The notes: generated from the letters alone by a model not told the origin. Positions 26,082 to 38,324 are shown, counted from the stretch's first letter. The stretch is 64,000 bases of DNA from Annona cherimola (GCA_030490835.1 CM059977.1:21247335-21311334), one strand, 5' to 3'. Numbers and translations are program-made.

Positions 26082-28149
26082 TTGACAGGAGCCCAGATCA
26101 CACTACATACGAAATACAAGAATCAGTAATAAAGACTTCAATTCCTCCAGTCTCCAAATTGTAGACTGTAACTCATCCACGAAGAAGAAGAAAAAGAGAA
26201 AACGGAAAACAAACAAAAAAAAAACAAAAAAAAGTTTGTGATAATTTGGGTCCCAAAGCTGCACGCAGTGGTTAGATGGTTCACTGATCAAGCTTTCCAA
26301 CTTTCCCGGCATTGGACTTTCCATGACCACTGATCAGTGGACATTCAATGTTAAAGCTAGATATTTTTCAGTTCCTAAACTATGCTAATTTGGTATTTGT
26401 GTGGTGCTCAAGTGATGTGGTCAGTGTCCTTGAGGCAATTTGGGCAAATCGTAGAAGGCTCTTCAAGTCTTTCTTAATTCACAGACAGACTCCTGCCTGC
26501 AAGGTTGTGGCTAGATTTTTAGAAAACCAGAATGGGGCTTCAGCTTCCACAGTGAAAAACCAGTGCAAGAAGAAATTATCACAAGTGGACTACATTCAAG
26601 CAATGACATGGGTCTGATTTCTTTGCAAGTTTTATCCATTTTGAGTCTTAGAAATGTAATGGAATATAACCTTTTTTTTTTTTTTTTCCCCTTTTCCCTC
26701 GCTTTTCCCATATGGGGCTTGTAAATGGTTTCAAGAGTAACACTAGTTAGAAATTACAATACTGTGAAAACCACGTAGCAGTCTTTTGTTTTTTATTCGA
26801 TTTATTTCGAACAAGTTTGGAGAATTTGGGTTTTTGGAATAGAATAAATTGTAAAATTTGAAATCCATTGACTACTTTATCAACAGATATATTTCGGACC
26901 TCTTATTACAGAAGTATTTCCCCACAGATACTTCACTAGTGTGTGGTGTACATGACACGTCGACAACAAGCCCGTGTGTCTTTCCTTAAATACCCTTAGT
27001 TGAGACATAAAAACTAGTCCATGGTATATACCCTTACTAAAAAACTCTTTCATCCAGTACCTCTCTGATCGATGATTGCTACCTAAAAACTTCCAATAGT
27101 AGGTCAAGCTGAAAGAAATAATGCTAAATTAATAATTATATTTTTTGATAATTATGAAAATTTATATCAATTTCCTCCTCAATTTCCATTAAAATTGTTT
27201 TCTAATTTCACTACATAAATATTATAAATTCAAATGGCAAACTATAAATATTTAACCCAACTTTTGTCCAACTGAACTGTAATATCTTGCATCTTTGCTT
27301 TTTCAGCTAACTAAAATAAAATAAAAATCTAAGATGAGTCCATGCAAAACTCAATAAGCAGAAAAGCGAATAAAAACTGTTAAATACTGAAAATTACTTA
27401 AAAACAACCAATTAAAACATTAAAATATTTAATATGTTAATGCTCATGCTCATACTGCAATACAATTGTTTATGCTTATGTACTAAACCATTTAACTTTA
27501 CTTTTATCGGAATCACTCATATTGCATTATGCAAGCTCTTAATCATAACATTAACTTTAACCTATCTTTCTCATGACATGCTAAATTATGCTTTCTCAAA
27601 TACAAATCAAGCCTATAAATTGAAATTGCTGAGCAAATAATTCAAATAAGATAAATATCAAATAAATTACATAAAATCCAATGAAACTAAAATCTATCAA
27701 ATTCACATCAAAATGCATTAGCATGGTACATCACATACATAGGAAAGCATGAAAAATCTGAAAATTTAATTTAAAACTCTTACTTACTTTATATCTGCAA
27801 ACAAAAACTTTTCTTATCAGATTCCAACATTTAAACTCAACCCTTGAATCCTTTGTCATTCAAATATAAAAAAATTTTTATCAATATAATTTTTATAATT
27901 TCTCTTACCCAAGTTCACAAATAATCGATAAACTTTTTCGTAGCAATATAATTTAACCTATAAACAAAAATTTGATAACCTAAAATAAACAATAATATTG
28001 TTAATATTTTAAATTATATAGCATATGTGCCTGAATGACCATCCATCATCTCTAGTACTAACATAAATTATATTATATTTTTTATTAGTATTATACGCAT
28101 TATAACATTTGATATTACAAATCAGATTCTTTTATAACTCTCACCCTCT
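26082..28149. other. 3' region of the 5-phosphatase gene, then AT-rich intergenic DNA
   Basis: 26082-26800 likely includes the 3' UTR. A plus-strand open frame at 26348-26617 has no recognisable domain. 26880-28150 shows nothing I can name. Confidence 0.45.
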
Positions 28150-28325
28150 AAAGAGACATTGTAAATACCCCCACACTCTGAAGGGGCAACTATAAATATT
28201 TTCATTACCAAGAGAACACATAATCCATACCCCCAAACCAAATGGGGGGAGACAGCATTCGAACTCACGTCCACAGCATTGGTGGCAACGTAAGTTACTA
28301 GAGGCGCTACGCGGACACTAGCAAA
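28150..28325 (-). mobile_element. Candidate SINE (tRNA-derived) on the minus strand
   Basis: Read on the minus strand it begins GCTAGTGTCCGCGTAGCGCC, an A-box-like start, and about 45 nt later has GTGAGTTCGAATGCTGTC, a good B-box (GGTTCGANNC-like), followed by CCCCCCATTTGG. This spacing is typical of plant tRNA-derived SINEs. No target duplication could be established. Confidence 0.45.
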
Positions 28326-28593
28326 TTTATATTACATTAGTTAGTTGTGTTACCAAGAATAATGAACCGCAATATTATTAACCCATGTATAATAATTAAT
28401 CATCTCTATGTATGTATATTCAGATGCATGATATGGATGATTAAAATTAATATTATATTGAATAATGAATATAGGTGCATCATAAAAGTGAAGGCCAACA
28501 CCTTTCCTTTTTTAATAAAAATTCATCAAATCGACATCAATAATTTGGTCATCCATATCATCTACCCTAAATATATAGTACAAAATAATCATA

Positions 28594-28878
28594 GGAACGT
28601 GATTTTCAGGACCCAGATGCACTTAGCTTTGGTGTGCCTAGGAGTATTTAACCTATTTTTAAATTATTTTTTTAAATTTTTTTGACACAACTGTTAATCT
28701 AAGCATATTTAACATGTATATTAATTTTTACCATTTTTGGAGATTTTTTGATTTTTTGATTTTTTGAATTTCTAAAATTTGTGAAATTTCAAAAAATTGC
28801 AAAAAAATATTAAAAAATGACTAAATATACCGGAGTACACTAAAGCTAAGTGCATCTAGGTACATAAAATCATCTTCC
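28594..28878. mobile_element. Foldback MITE with perfect 9-bp target duplication
   Basis: 285 bp. Termini GGAACGTGATTTTCAGGACC and (inverted right) GGAAGATGATTTTATGTACC, continuing through AGATGCACTTAGC in both arms. Flanked by ATAATCATA at 28585-28593 and 28879-28887. The core has TGTTAATCTAAGCATATTTA and TTTTTACCATTTTTGGAG, the family signature. No coding capacity. Confidence 0.85.
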
Positions 28879-28890
28879 ATAATCATATGT

Positions 28891-29286
28891 GAGAAATGAT
28901 TTTATTAGCTCAGGTTAAGAAAATGTTCCACTTAGTCCACCTCGAAACCTTATTTACAATATATTTTTATTTTTTTCTTCATACACTTGTTTATTTAAGT
29001 ATATTTAATATATAAACCAAGTTTTACCATTCTTAGATATATGTACATATTTTTTGAGATTTTTAAACATCTATGTGTTTATATGTATTTAAAATACCCC
29101 TATTTTTAAAAATCTAAATATATATATACACAAACATACTCAAAAATGGTAAAACTTAATTTATATGTTAAATACACTTAGATAAACAAGGATATGAAGA
29201 GAAAAGTAAAAAAATATTATAAATAAGCTTTTTAAGATGAGCTAAGCAATGAATTTGCTTAGCCCGGACTTACAAAATCACTCCTC
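28891..29286. mobile_element. Second foldback MITE, abutting the first, perfect 9-bp target duplication
   Basis: 396 bp. Termini GAGAAATGATTTTATTAGCT and (inverted right) GAGGAGTGATTTTGTAAGTC. Flanked by ATCATATGT at 28882-28890 and 29287-29295. The left duplication overlaps the right duplication of the neighbouring element by six bases. The core (CCAAGTTTTACCATTCTTAG and its inverse) belongs to the same superfamily as the first element but a distinct subfamily (GCTCAGGTTAAG / GCTAAGC end motifs), as at 57000-57360. Confidence 0.85.
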
Positions 29287-29291
29287 ATCAT

Positions 29292-29318
29292 ATGTGTGTG
29301 TGTGTGTATGTGTGTGCG
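29292..29318. repeat. (TG)n microsatellite
   Basis: Interrupted TG run read directly, adjacent to the MITE target duplication. Confidence 0.85.
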
Positions 29319-30008
29319 CATCCTCTTTCATGGTCCTCTTAGCCTTCTTCTCCCTCTACATGAAAATCTCTAATCTTTATGTGTACATCTCCCCCTATCA
29401 CTTTATTCTCCCTCTCCTCTTAAATTAGGTTATACATAAATGGGGAAGGTCACTTCTCTCCTTAAGTGCGCTATTTGATTGAAAGATTATAATTTTCAAC
29501 TCAAATCAATCTTACCCACCTGTGGGCTCTACATATCAAAATTGAAAAAAAGAAAAATAAATAAAACTATCCCTTCTTACACAAATTTTGCTAAATCCTC
29601 CCCTTGAATGCTTAACCTCTTCATAATAAAAGTTCTTAACCATCTTAGCAACCACAACTTTTTGTAACTTCAAATTAGATTAATAAAACATCTAAACCCA
29701 CTTTACTTTTGCCCACTTCTTATCTAACTTTTAAGTCCACAAGTTCACAAATAGTGTAAACCTTCCATTAATATTCACACCAAAGTTGTACTTTTATTTA
29801 AATTATTATAAAATTACCCCTAATTCTTGCATATATCAAATCATCTGTCAAAATAAAAACTTCCACATTTTCATAATTATCACATCCTAATTCACACGTT
29901 GTCATAAATTTTCAAAATCATCAAAAAATTACCCCTAATACATGCTCACGTTGTCATATTTGGAAACTTAATGAAAATATTTAGTCATATATGCCCTTTT
30001 AATGTGTT
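29319..30008. other. Intergenic, nothing recognised
   Basis: AT-rich with a C/T-rich strand (29320-29480). No domain, RNA gene or terminal repeats were found. Confidence 0.45.
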
Positions 30009-30830
30009 ATAATATTGGAAATTGAATTTTCAAAAATAGTTATCACGGGAATTTTTAAAAATTGAATATAAGAAATAAATCTATTTAATATGAGTAATAT
30101 TTTTAAAAATAATTTTTCCACAGTTTTTTGTAATTTTCTATTATAATACTAGAAAATGAAATTTTAAAATTAATTATGGTGAAAATTTCTAAAATTTAAA
30201 CATAAAAATAAATTGATTTAATGTGAAAAATACTTTCTAAAAATTATTTTAAAGATATTTTCTTGCATTTTTAAAATTTAAAATAAGAAATTGAATTCTT
30301 TAAATTGTTTATCATGTAGATTTCCAAAATTATACAAATATGAAATAAATTTATTTAATATGAAGGATACTTAAAAAATAATTTTTTTATAGATTCAAAG
30401 TATTTTCTTGCAATTTTCTATAATAACATTAGGAGCTAAAATTTTAAAAAATATTTCTCATGTAAAATTTCAAAGTCTAACAAACACGAAATAAAATAAT
30501 TGAATTCAAGAATTTTTTTAAAAATACATTCTTGTATTCTAATGTACTTTTTGTAGTAATATTAGAATTATAATTTTAAAATATTTATGGTATAATTTTA
30601 AAAATCTCATAAATACGAAATAGATCTATTTAATAAGAGAAATTTTATTATGAAATAATTTTTGTATTTTAAAATTATTTTATTGCATTTATTATTATAA
30701 AATTGGAAACTCAAAATTTAAATTTTTATCATAGAATTTTGCAAAATCTAATAGCTATGAAATAAATTTATTTAATGTCAATAATATTTTTAAATTTTTT
30801 TTAAATTTTATTTAATTCAAATATCTTAAA
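30009..30830. repeat. Degenerate tandem array, six units of ~134-144 bp
   Basis: Equivalent unit starts (ATAATATTGGAAATTGAA and variants) occur near 30009, 30143, 30278, 30422, 30556 and 30697. Each unit carries in order a TAT(C/G)A(C/T)GG-like phrase, AATATGAAATAAATCTATTT-like, AATATTTTTAAAAATAA-like and TTTTCTTGCAATTTTCTA-like motifs. The copies are strongly diverged, so this is an old satellite-like array. It ends about 170 bp before the solo LTR. Confidence 0.65.
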
Positions 30831-31003
30831 TCAATATTTTTATTTTTTAGTTTTTATATATTTATAGAATACTTTATTATTATATTTTTTTGCAATAGTT
30901 TTACACATTTGCAAAAAATAGTTGCAAATAATAATTTTAATAATTTTCACAAATATTTTTATTATTTCATTGACATTTTTGTTACTTTGCAAATAGGGTT
31001 ATA

Positions 31004-32687
31004 TGTTGGAATTAAAGGCAAATTAAGCACAATCCATATTTTGATGATTAACAACCAAATTTGAGAATATTTTGAGTACTAATGTGGTTTGTTAAAATTA
31101 GTTAAAGAATAAAAATTTAGATTTCAAAACATAGCAGACCAAGTCGCAAGGCCAAGTTGACTTAGCCATCAACTTAGGCGAAGTCGACCTCAAGACCGAC
31201 TTTAAATGAGAAAAATCTTCCAGCGCTGAATTTGGGCACAAGAACAGGCGAAGTCGCAGTCGAAGTCGACTCCACCTGCGACTTAGGTGAAGTCGCAGAC
31301 CCAAGTCGACTACACTATCAACTTCAGGAGATCAATTCCTTCCAGCGTTGAATTTAGGCTAGGAGACAGGTGAAGTCGAAGTCGACTCCACCTGCGACTT
31401 GGGTGAAGTCGCATTCCCAAGTCGACTCCGCAATGCGACTTGAGTGAAGTTGAACCTCAAGTCGACCCAAGCATCCAACTTGATTCAAGCTGAAGACCAA
31501 GACAGTTCATACAAGCAAATATCCATGACAGAATCATTCAAGATGGTATATTATTAAAGGGAAAATCATTAACTACATCTTTGGACATTAAACTCAAGGA
31601 AGACAAATCATTTTTAGATCAAGGCCACAAAGATAAAGTTCTCAAAAAGGATGAACATGCCAAGTTTCAAAACCAAGCACTGAAAATCAAGAGTATCATT
31701 TGAAGAACAATATATGAAATGAAAAAGGAGCATCAAGGATCACTTTCAAAGGAATCCAAGTTCCAAATTATACATACTGATGGTGAAGTCGCACCCGAAG
31801 TCGACTTCACTTGCAACTTGGGTCAGGTCTAAGACCAAGTCAACCTAAAATGGAACTTGAAGCCAAGCAGGAGACCGAAGTAGCAACCGAAGTCGACTCC
31901 ATTCTGCGACTTGGGTGAAGTCGCATCCAAAGTCGACTCCACATGCGACTTGGTTCACAATGGTCGGAAAAATTCGAACATTGACGCATTAAATGCGCGC
32001 CACCTACCACCAAACATTCGAATTTACTCCACCATTATAAAAGAGCAGTCAAGAGGATGTGCTAGAGGTTAAAGAAGCATTCATTGTGTTCACCTTCCAC
32101 CCTCTCTAAGCATTAAGTGATCTACAGCAACTTCAAGTGAAGAACTTTGCTTCAACCTGTTGAAAGCAACATTGCTGATTAAATCATTCTCTCAACAAGT
32201 TTTTCCACGAGCTAAAATCTGCCTACACAAACTTGTAAAGTGTAGTTTCCTTTGTTTGATTCATTACTTGTATTTGACATCTGGTTTGATATTGGAAATC
32301 GGAACCAAGTGAAGACAAAGAAATGTTGTAACTTGAGTGTGACTCGTCACCTACTTGTGCTATGTTTGTGCAAGCCCCTTAGAGCTGGAATCTAAAAGAA
32401 ATCTGCTGCTCTAGTTGTATTTGATAATCTATTAGGGAACCCAAGTCACAACGGATGTGAGCTTGGAAGAGTGGAGTAAGGAAGGTTGCCCGAACTACTA
32501 TAAAAATCGTGTCTATTGTTGTGGTTTGCTTAACTGCTTTTATTGCTTTATTTCTCTCTATATTCTCTGCTTGTTTTATTAAGGAGATTAAATTAAACAG
32601 GGAGAAAGTTTCTGTTTGAGTAAAAAATTTTAAATACCCAATTCACCCATTCCCTTTTGGGTTGTTACCAAAAACTTGGGACCAACA
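31004..32687 (+). mobile_element. Solo LTR of a large Ty1-copia (SIRE/Maximus-like) retrotransposon
   Basis: 1,684 bp running TGTTGGAATTAAAGG to GGGACCAACA, with a perfect 5-bp duplication TTATA at 30999-31003 and 32688-32692. The TTTTGATGATTAACAACC phrase near the start and CCAATTCACC...TTGGGTTGTT near the end are characteristic, as far as I recall, of SIRE-type LTRs. A TATA box (ATTATAAAAGAG) lies near 32034. No internal region is attached, so the element was reduced by LTR-LTR recombination. Orientation is inferred from the TATA box and end motifs. Confidence 0.8.
31130..31960. repeat. Degenerate repeats around GTCGAC in the LTR U3 region
   Basis: The phrase AAGTCGACTCCACCTGCGAC and variants (TTGGGTGAAGTCGCA, GAAGTCGACCTCAAG) recur at irregular spacing; GTCGAC itself occurs at least nine times. 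Two blocks, 31140-31500 and 31775-31960, are separated by unrelated sequence. Confidence 0.85.
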
Positions 32688-32692
32688 TTATA

Positions 32693-34058
32693 TAGTTAGA
32701 CTATAATTACTAATATATCTACTGACTTAATTTCAAAGATTATAACATACTCATATAGTTTATATATTTGCAAATATATCTTACATTGTTATAACTCTAT
32801 AATAATGTAGATATATTTACAAATATATACAAATTATGATGATATATCTACTAATTTAAAACTAATTGAGTATATTTGCGATTATACTCAAACTATGTGA
32901 ATATATTTGTAAAGTATTAGTTTTAAAATTTTTAGTAAATTATATATTTTAAATTTCAAAAATCAACAATTCCATAGTTATTTAAGTAATTTAAGGATGT
33001 AACTTGAGTAGAATACTCTATTTGAGTACGATAAATTCTATACTACCAGTACTAAGAACCAAAACCTGAATAGGTACCCATGTAAGTATTTAAGGTTGCA
33101 TTTAGTAAATTTTAATACTTAAAATTTTATTTTAATAATTTAAAATTTTTGTTACTATTGTTCTTAAACGAAAGATAGGATAATTTGTAAACGAAGATAA
33201 GGTGATTTTTTCCTTTCTTTTCCTACCCAAATTAGGGATGGTTTAGTGGATATTTATGAGTAACTTATTTAAGTTACATACCTGAAAATTACTAAAATAT
33301 TTATAGAAATTATTGTTTTCTATAATTCAAAAAGTACATACATATATTTAAAAATTATAAACAAGGACAATAAGCAAATATACCCATATAATTTGATATA
33401 ATTGCAAGTATATCGAGAAATCCACATAGTTTGTATATGTGCAAATATACCAAAGTTATGGCGACATGAGCACATTTGTAAATATTTAAAAATTATGTAA
33501 GCATATTTATTATTATTGTCAAATTATGTAGGTATATTTGCAAATTACTTTAAAATCGTTACAAAGTGATATGCGTAAAGTTTGAGGTAAACACTGTAGA
33601 TCACTTGCAATTTTTTGAACAAATGATCATACGCGATTTCACCTAAACTATATAACTATGGATGAAGAAAACAACACAATTAATTTTATAAAATTCCAAT
33701 GGTATAGAAGTTCTAAAAACAATCAACTTCGTATTTAATAAAGCGATATTTTATTACTTTATGCTCTGCAAATTAAGATGATCTAAATCATTGATTTGAC
33801 GAAAATTAGAATTATTGCTTAAGATAACTGACTCAACAGTCCATGAATGAGTTGTAAATAAGTAAATTCAGCGAAGGAGATCAGGTAAAAGCTACAGACG
33901 TACAGTTCAAAGGATGGGGTTTCGTCTACGTCAGCCTCGGGTCGTAATGCATACGCATCTCTCGTGAGAAGGGCGTCAACATCAAAGGTGGAGGAGCATC
34001 ATGCCAGCTGCCATGAGCGATCAGCATCTAATCCCCTCTTCATAATCAAGTTCATTAA
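32693..34058. other. Intergenic with scattered TATTTGCAAATATA-type repeats
   Basis: Two blocks (32700-32930 and 33370-33570) repeatedly use phrases such as TATATTTGCAAATATA, TATGTAGGTATATTTGC and ACTATGTGAATATATTTG, also found at 14880-15070 and 15300-15380. They look like diverged copies of one repeat that I cannot classify. No gene seen. Confidence 0.45.
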
Positions 34059-34349
34059 GAGTGTGTTTGGTTGGAGGTAAAACTTTTGATGAAAAGTTTT
34101 AGATGTAGAAGTTGTCAAATTGATAGAAAATGATGTGATATAATAGGGGTAATGACGAGGAGTAAAGAGAATAAAGTTAAAATAGATAGGTTAGTTGTAT
34201 GGGTAGTTGTGTAGAAATGATTGAAAAGTAGGGTATTTTGTATAGAAAAATGTGAAAAAATAATTAAAAAATAGAGTAGTTATGAAGAGTGAAAAATTTT
34301 ATGTTGAAAAGTTTTAATTGACAAATTTTGGCTCCAAACAAACACACCC
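34059..34349. mobile_element. Tourist-like (PIF/Harbinger) MITE, full length
   Basis: 291 bp. Ends GAGTGTGTTTGGTTGGAG and (inverted right) GGGTGTGTTTGTTTGGAG, flanked by TAA at 34056-34058 and 34350-34352. A 3-bp TWA duplication and GTGTTTGG ends are typical of Tourist MITEs. Several degenerate relatives occur in the window (for example 9893-10140 and 59520-60275). Confidence 0.8.
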
Positions 34350-34649
34350 TAAAGAAGAGCATTAATGCCATATAAGCCGTGCACCACGGGCCTACGTTGA
34401 ACTGAGGGTGGCCAAATGAGAACCCCCTCAAATTTTGACAATTATTATAACCCCTTCAAAAATAATTTAAAATATAATTAATATTTAGTGGTCGGCGTTT
34501 GACAAGCACGGTTGCAAAAAGTCATGCTTTAGTACGGAAAGTGTGAACATTAAGTACGGACTCTTATTTTACAAAATTTTTAGTAGTTTTAAAAAGATGC
34601 TTATACACAATTTTGTAAAAAAAAAATTAAAAAAATTAATTTTATACGT
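34350..34649. other. Short intergenic gap before the NB-LRR relic
   Basis: AT-rich; nothing recognised. It borders the abrupt 5' start of NB-ARC homology. Confidence 0.5.
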
Positions 34650-36494
34650 AAATATAGAGTGTGTTGGACATGGGAACGAACAGGTATCTCGTTGTTCTCG
34701 ACGACGTGTGGACATGGGATGCTTGGGACGAGTTTCAGGCTCTGTTCCCACCCACATCGAATGCGAGCAGAATCGTCCTCACCACCCGCCACAAGGATGT
34801 GGCTTCGCATGCTGACGCGCACAGCCCAACGTTGGAGCTGCGGTATCTGACCGAGGAAGAAAGTTAGCAGCTCTTCTGCAAGAAAGCGTTCAATGGGCCA
34901 GAAGATCCCAGCCTTCTGAAACTCGATAAGCTGGGAAGACATATGGTGAAGAAATGCAATGTCCTCCCTCTTGTCGTCGTCTCCATCAGAGCGGCGACGG
35001 CGGGAAAGGACGAGACGGAGTGGAAGCACGCGCTCAAGAGCATCGGCTGGCAGTTGAGCGAGGGCGAGGAAAGCATATCGGGGATTCTGTATTTGAGCTA
35101 TATCCATCTTCCCTACGAGCTCAAGCCCTGCTTTCTTTACTTGGCCATCTTTCCCGGAGCTCGCGAGTTCAAAGCCCAGCGGCTGATCCGGATGTTGGCG
35201 GCGGAACGGTTGCTGCGGCCGCGAGGCGACGCGACGGTGGAGGAGGTTGGGGAATATTGCCTGAGGGCCCTGATCCAGAGGAGCATGGTCCAGGTGGTGA
35301 AGACAAGCTCGACGGGAGGAATCAAGACCTGCCGCGTTCATGGTCTGCTGCGGGATCTCGTGGTGGCCGAAGCAGAGAGGGACCAGTTCCTGCGAATTCA
35401 TTCTCCAGGCAAGCAATCGCCGCCGTCATCCTCATCATCTTCAGCCAAAGCTCGCCGCTTGGCCATCCACGAGAGGTGCGAAACAACGTACCAGAGTAGT
35501 ATTTCAACAGCCGCCGCAGGCCTGCGCTCGGTGTTCATCTACCCCAAACAGATGGAGACGCTCGGAAAGCAGCAGCAGAGTTCGCAGCTTCAAACTGCTG
35601 AGGCTGATAGATCTGCACTTGGTAGAAATAGAAGAAGGGTCCGTCGAAATAGGCTATTTGATCCACTTGCGCTACCTAGCATTCAAAATCGCAGGCACCA
35701 CTGCCGAAAGAAGAGGCATGACCTTCGTCAAGAACCCCACCGCACGCTACAGAGTTGGACCCTCTGGCTCTAGCCGGTTCCGATGGCAGCCGCGTATTGA
35801 GTGCATGAGCAACCTTCAGTCTCTGACACACGTAAGAGCCGAGAAATGGGTGAGTGACAGCTTGGGGAAACTCAGCGGCCTCAGAAAACTAGGCATTACT
35901 TTAGATTTGGACGTCCATTACCAATCTATTGCCAAGTTGGAGTCCCTGCAATCGTTGTCGATCTGGGCTCCGGAAGTATTTGTAGAATCAGGCAAGAGTA
36001 AAATCCCAAACTTGGTGCCTCTAACCCATCTCCGTAAGCTCAAGAAGCTTTCGCTGCGTGGAGAAATAGAGACCCTGCCTGATGATGCAGAATTCCCACC
36101 AAACCTCCTAAAGCTTACTTTGGCATCCTCCCGCCTAGAGCAAAAGGCTCTGGATACAATTGGGAAACTGCGGAATCTTTGCATTTTAAAGCTGCTGTGG
36201 AAATCTTACATGGGGAACGAGATGATTTTCCACGAAGATATGGGGTTTGCTTGCCTGAAATACTTGCGGTTTGAAGGCTTGCCGCATCTGGAGAAGTTGA
36301 AGTTTGAGAAAGGAGAGATGCCCAAACTTGAGTCGCTAAATGTGATTCTATGTGCGAAGCTGAAGATGCCCCCAGAAGGACACGAACACTTGGCTTCAGT
36401 TAAATGGAAGGAGAGGCTTTTGAAAGCGGAGATGAACGATTCGACTGATGAAGAGTTTTTGAAACTGTTATTTACTGTCAAGCCGTTTATGTGA
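34650..36494 (+). pseudogene. CC-type NB-ARC-LRR disease-resistance gene relic
   Basis: Translation shows part of an intracellular immune receptor: kinase-2 YLVVLDDVW (from about 34683), RNBS-B RIVLTTRHKDVA, a GLPL equivalent reading NVLPLVV, RNBS-D CFLYLAIFPG, an MHD equivalent reading VHG, then leucine-rich repeats to the stop at 36494. The coiled coil, P-loop and RNBS-A are absent; homology begins abruptly before kinase-2. The frame is broken by an in-frame TAG at 34865-34867 (after LTEEES), a frame change near 35555-35590 within a CAG-rich stretch, and probably more indels near 35690-35790, where LRR similarity jumps frames. From 35793 to the end the LRR frame is clean. The tryptophan after the kinase-2 aspartates and the LRR style point to the RPP13/RPP8-like CNL group. 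GC content is clearly higher than in the flanks. No introns are seen, and it is unlikely to be functional. Confidence 0.85.
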
Positions 36495-37479
36495 ACCGAC
36501 CTTATAGGTTCAGAGAAGGGCAGCGGTAGGATTACAGCAGAATGCACTGCGGCAGCTGGCAGCTGAAGGATGACAGAGGTCGAACAGTTGGAAGAGAGAA
36601 CAGTTAAAGGTAGGGAAAAACTAGGACTGTTTCTGTGTACCGCGGGAACATACAGTCATCCATCTGAAAGTCAGAAAGAAGAGGATGTAGCTGCGTCAAA
36701 ATTCTGCCCTTTCATTTCCTCTCTTTAAGGTGTTTGAACTCTCTTCTTCATGTTCCTTTTAACCTTTTTGATCTTCAGTACTATAGAAATGAAAGTAATG
36801 ATCCCGTTTTCTGAATTTTGATCATTCTACAGCATTTAACACCTTCGAAAATTATTCTTGTGCTGAGTTGCTCCTTTCATTGTCCAAGTTCTGTATCTAT
36901 GCACTGGGAGGAACAAATACATACACGCCCGGTTGCTATTTGTTATTCAGATAAGTAACAACTCCGTGTGTGTGTGCGTGTATTTCATATTTATTTCATT
37001 TTTCATTTTTAAATGGGCCCATGCATATTCAATTCGTATATAAAAATTCATCAATTTTGGATTCTTTTAGAAAATTTGTACACAATTTTAAAAGTAATTT
37101 GTCATCATTTTTCATGTGCAAGGGAGAATGAGATGAATGAAAATTTTTTATTTTTAAAATGTTATAAAAATATATAAGAATTCAAAAGAGGTAAATTTTG
37201 GTATACAAAATAAATAGATACAAGCCTACATAAAATAAAATAAGTAAAAATATATCAAAATATAAAATATACAAAATTGTTAATTAGCTAAATAATAATC
37301 AGGTTACAAGATCATGATCTATATTATATGTGTAAAGTAATTGAATACAATCATTTATGTTGAATTTTTACATAACCAGTTATTTTTTTAAAAGTTATTT
37401 TTAAACTCTAAAATATTATGAATATTAATCCATATATTTGGGGTTTGATCTTTCTTTTTTTTTTATGGAAAGGGTCTGA
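36495..37479. other. 3' flank of the NB-LRR relic and AT-rich intergenic DNA
   Basis: 36495-36900 is unique-looking and may hold the old 3' UTR. A short (GT)n run lies at 36965-36981. Nothing else recognised. Confidence 0.45.
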
Positions 37480-37820
37480 TCTTTTCTAATCGGTCTAAAA
37501 TGAGCCTATTTTATTGTAGTCCAAAAAATATATTTTTATTTTCTAAAAATTGTTAATCTAAGTATATTTATTCTATCAATCAATTTTTATTATTTTTGAA
37601 AATATGTATATATTTATTATAGATTTTAAAATACAGATACATTTTAGTTATTTTAACTTGTTGGAACATGACTAAAGTGTCTTTATGTTTAAAAGTCTAA
37701 AATAAAATGCACATCTCCAAAAAATAGTAAAATTTAGTCCATTGATTAACATTTTTTAAAAAATTATAAACAAAAATATACTTTTTAGAACAGTCTAAAA
37801 TGAGGCGTAAAATGATCATT
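37480..37820. mobile_element. Foldback MITE, diverged family member
   Basis: CGGTCTAAAATGAGCCTATT on the left and its inverse (GACTGTTCTAAAAAG / CATTTTAGACTG) on the right, with the family core TTGTTAATCTAAGTATATTT and TCAATTTTTATTATTTTTGA. No target duplication was identified and the ends are approximate. Confidence 0.55.
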
Positions 37821-38324
37821 TCCCTAAATGTTTAGCTATGGTGCTAAAAATCTCATATTTTTAGATATTTTATATATTGTATATTCATTCTCAAAATTTA
37901 GAATAATTCTATAATTATATATTTTTCTGAAATGGGGTTAAATATTTATAAAATACAAACTTACATCAAAGTAAGTTTTAGTTTCATAAAAATATAGCAA
38001 ATAATCAATATTATGTATAATTTAGAGTTTTAAAATTAAAAAAACGAAGAGGTTTCCTGAAAAATTTTATGCAACTAATTGAATTAGATCGCAACCCAAT
38101 ATACACAGTAACCATAAATATTCCCCTTTTTAAAATTATTTTGTTCATTTTCATGTGAATCACGAATATCTCTCCAACTTGGACTCAAAATTGGTACCAT
38201 AATTATGCACATAGCTGTTTCAACTTTCAAACCACTTGGTTATGCCTTGAATGACTATTTCGTTCATTTTTTATTAGGTGCTTTAATGTGCATTTTCCAT
38301 GCTATTATACTTGAGGGATGTTTC

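Noticed and set aside
26348..26617. Extra last exon of the 5-phosphatase gene
   Set aside because: The coding sequence already ends in the normal family position at 26081 and the 89-codon frame has no family similarity.
28347..28685. 112-codon plus-strand frame
   Set aside because: It runs into the foldback MITE at 28594 and has no recognisable domain.
34601..35416. 271-codon open frame on the minus strand
   Set aside because: It is the antisense shadow of the GC-rich NB-LRR relic; the plus strand shows clear NB-ARC motifs and the minus frame shows none.
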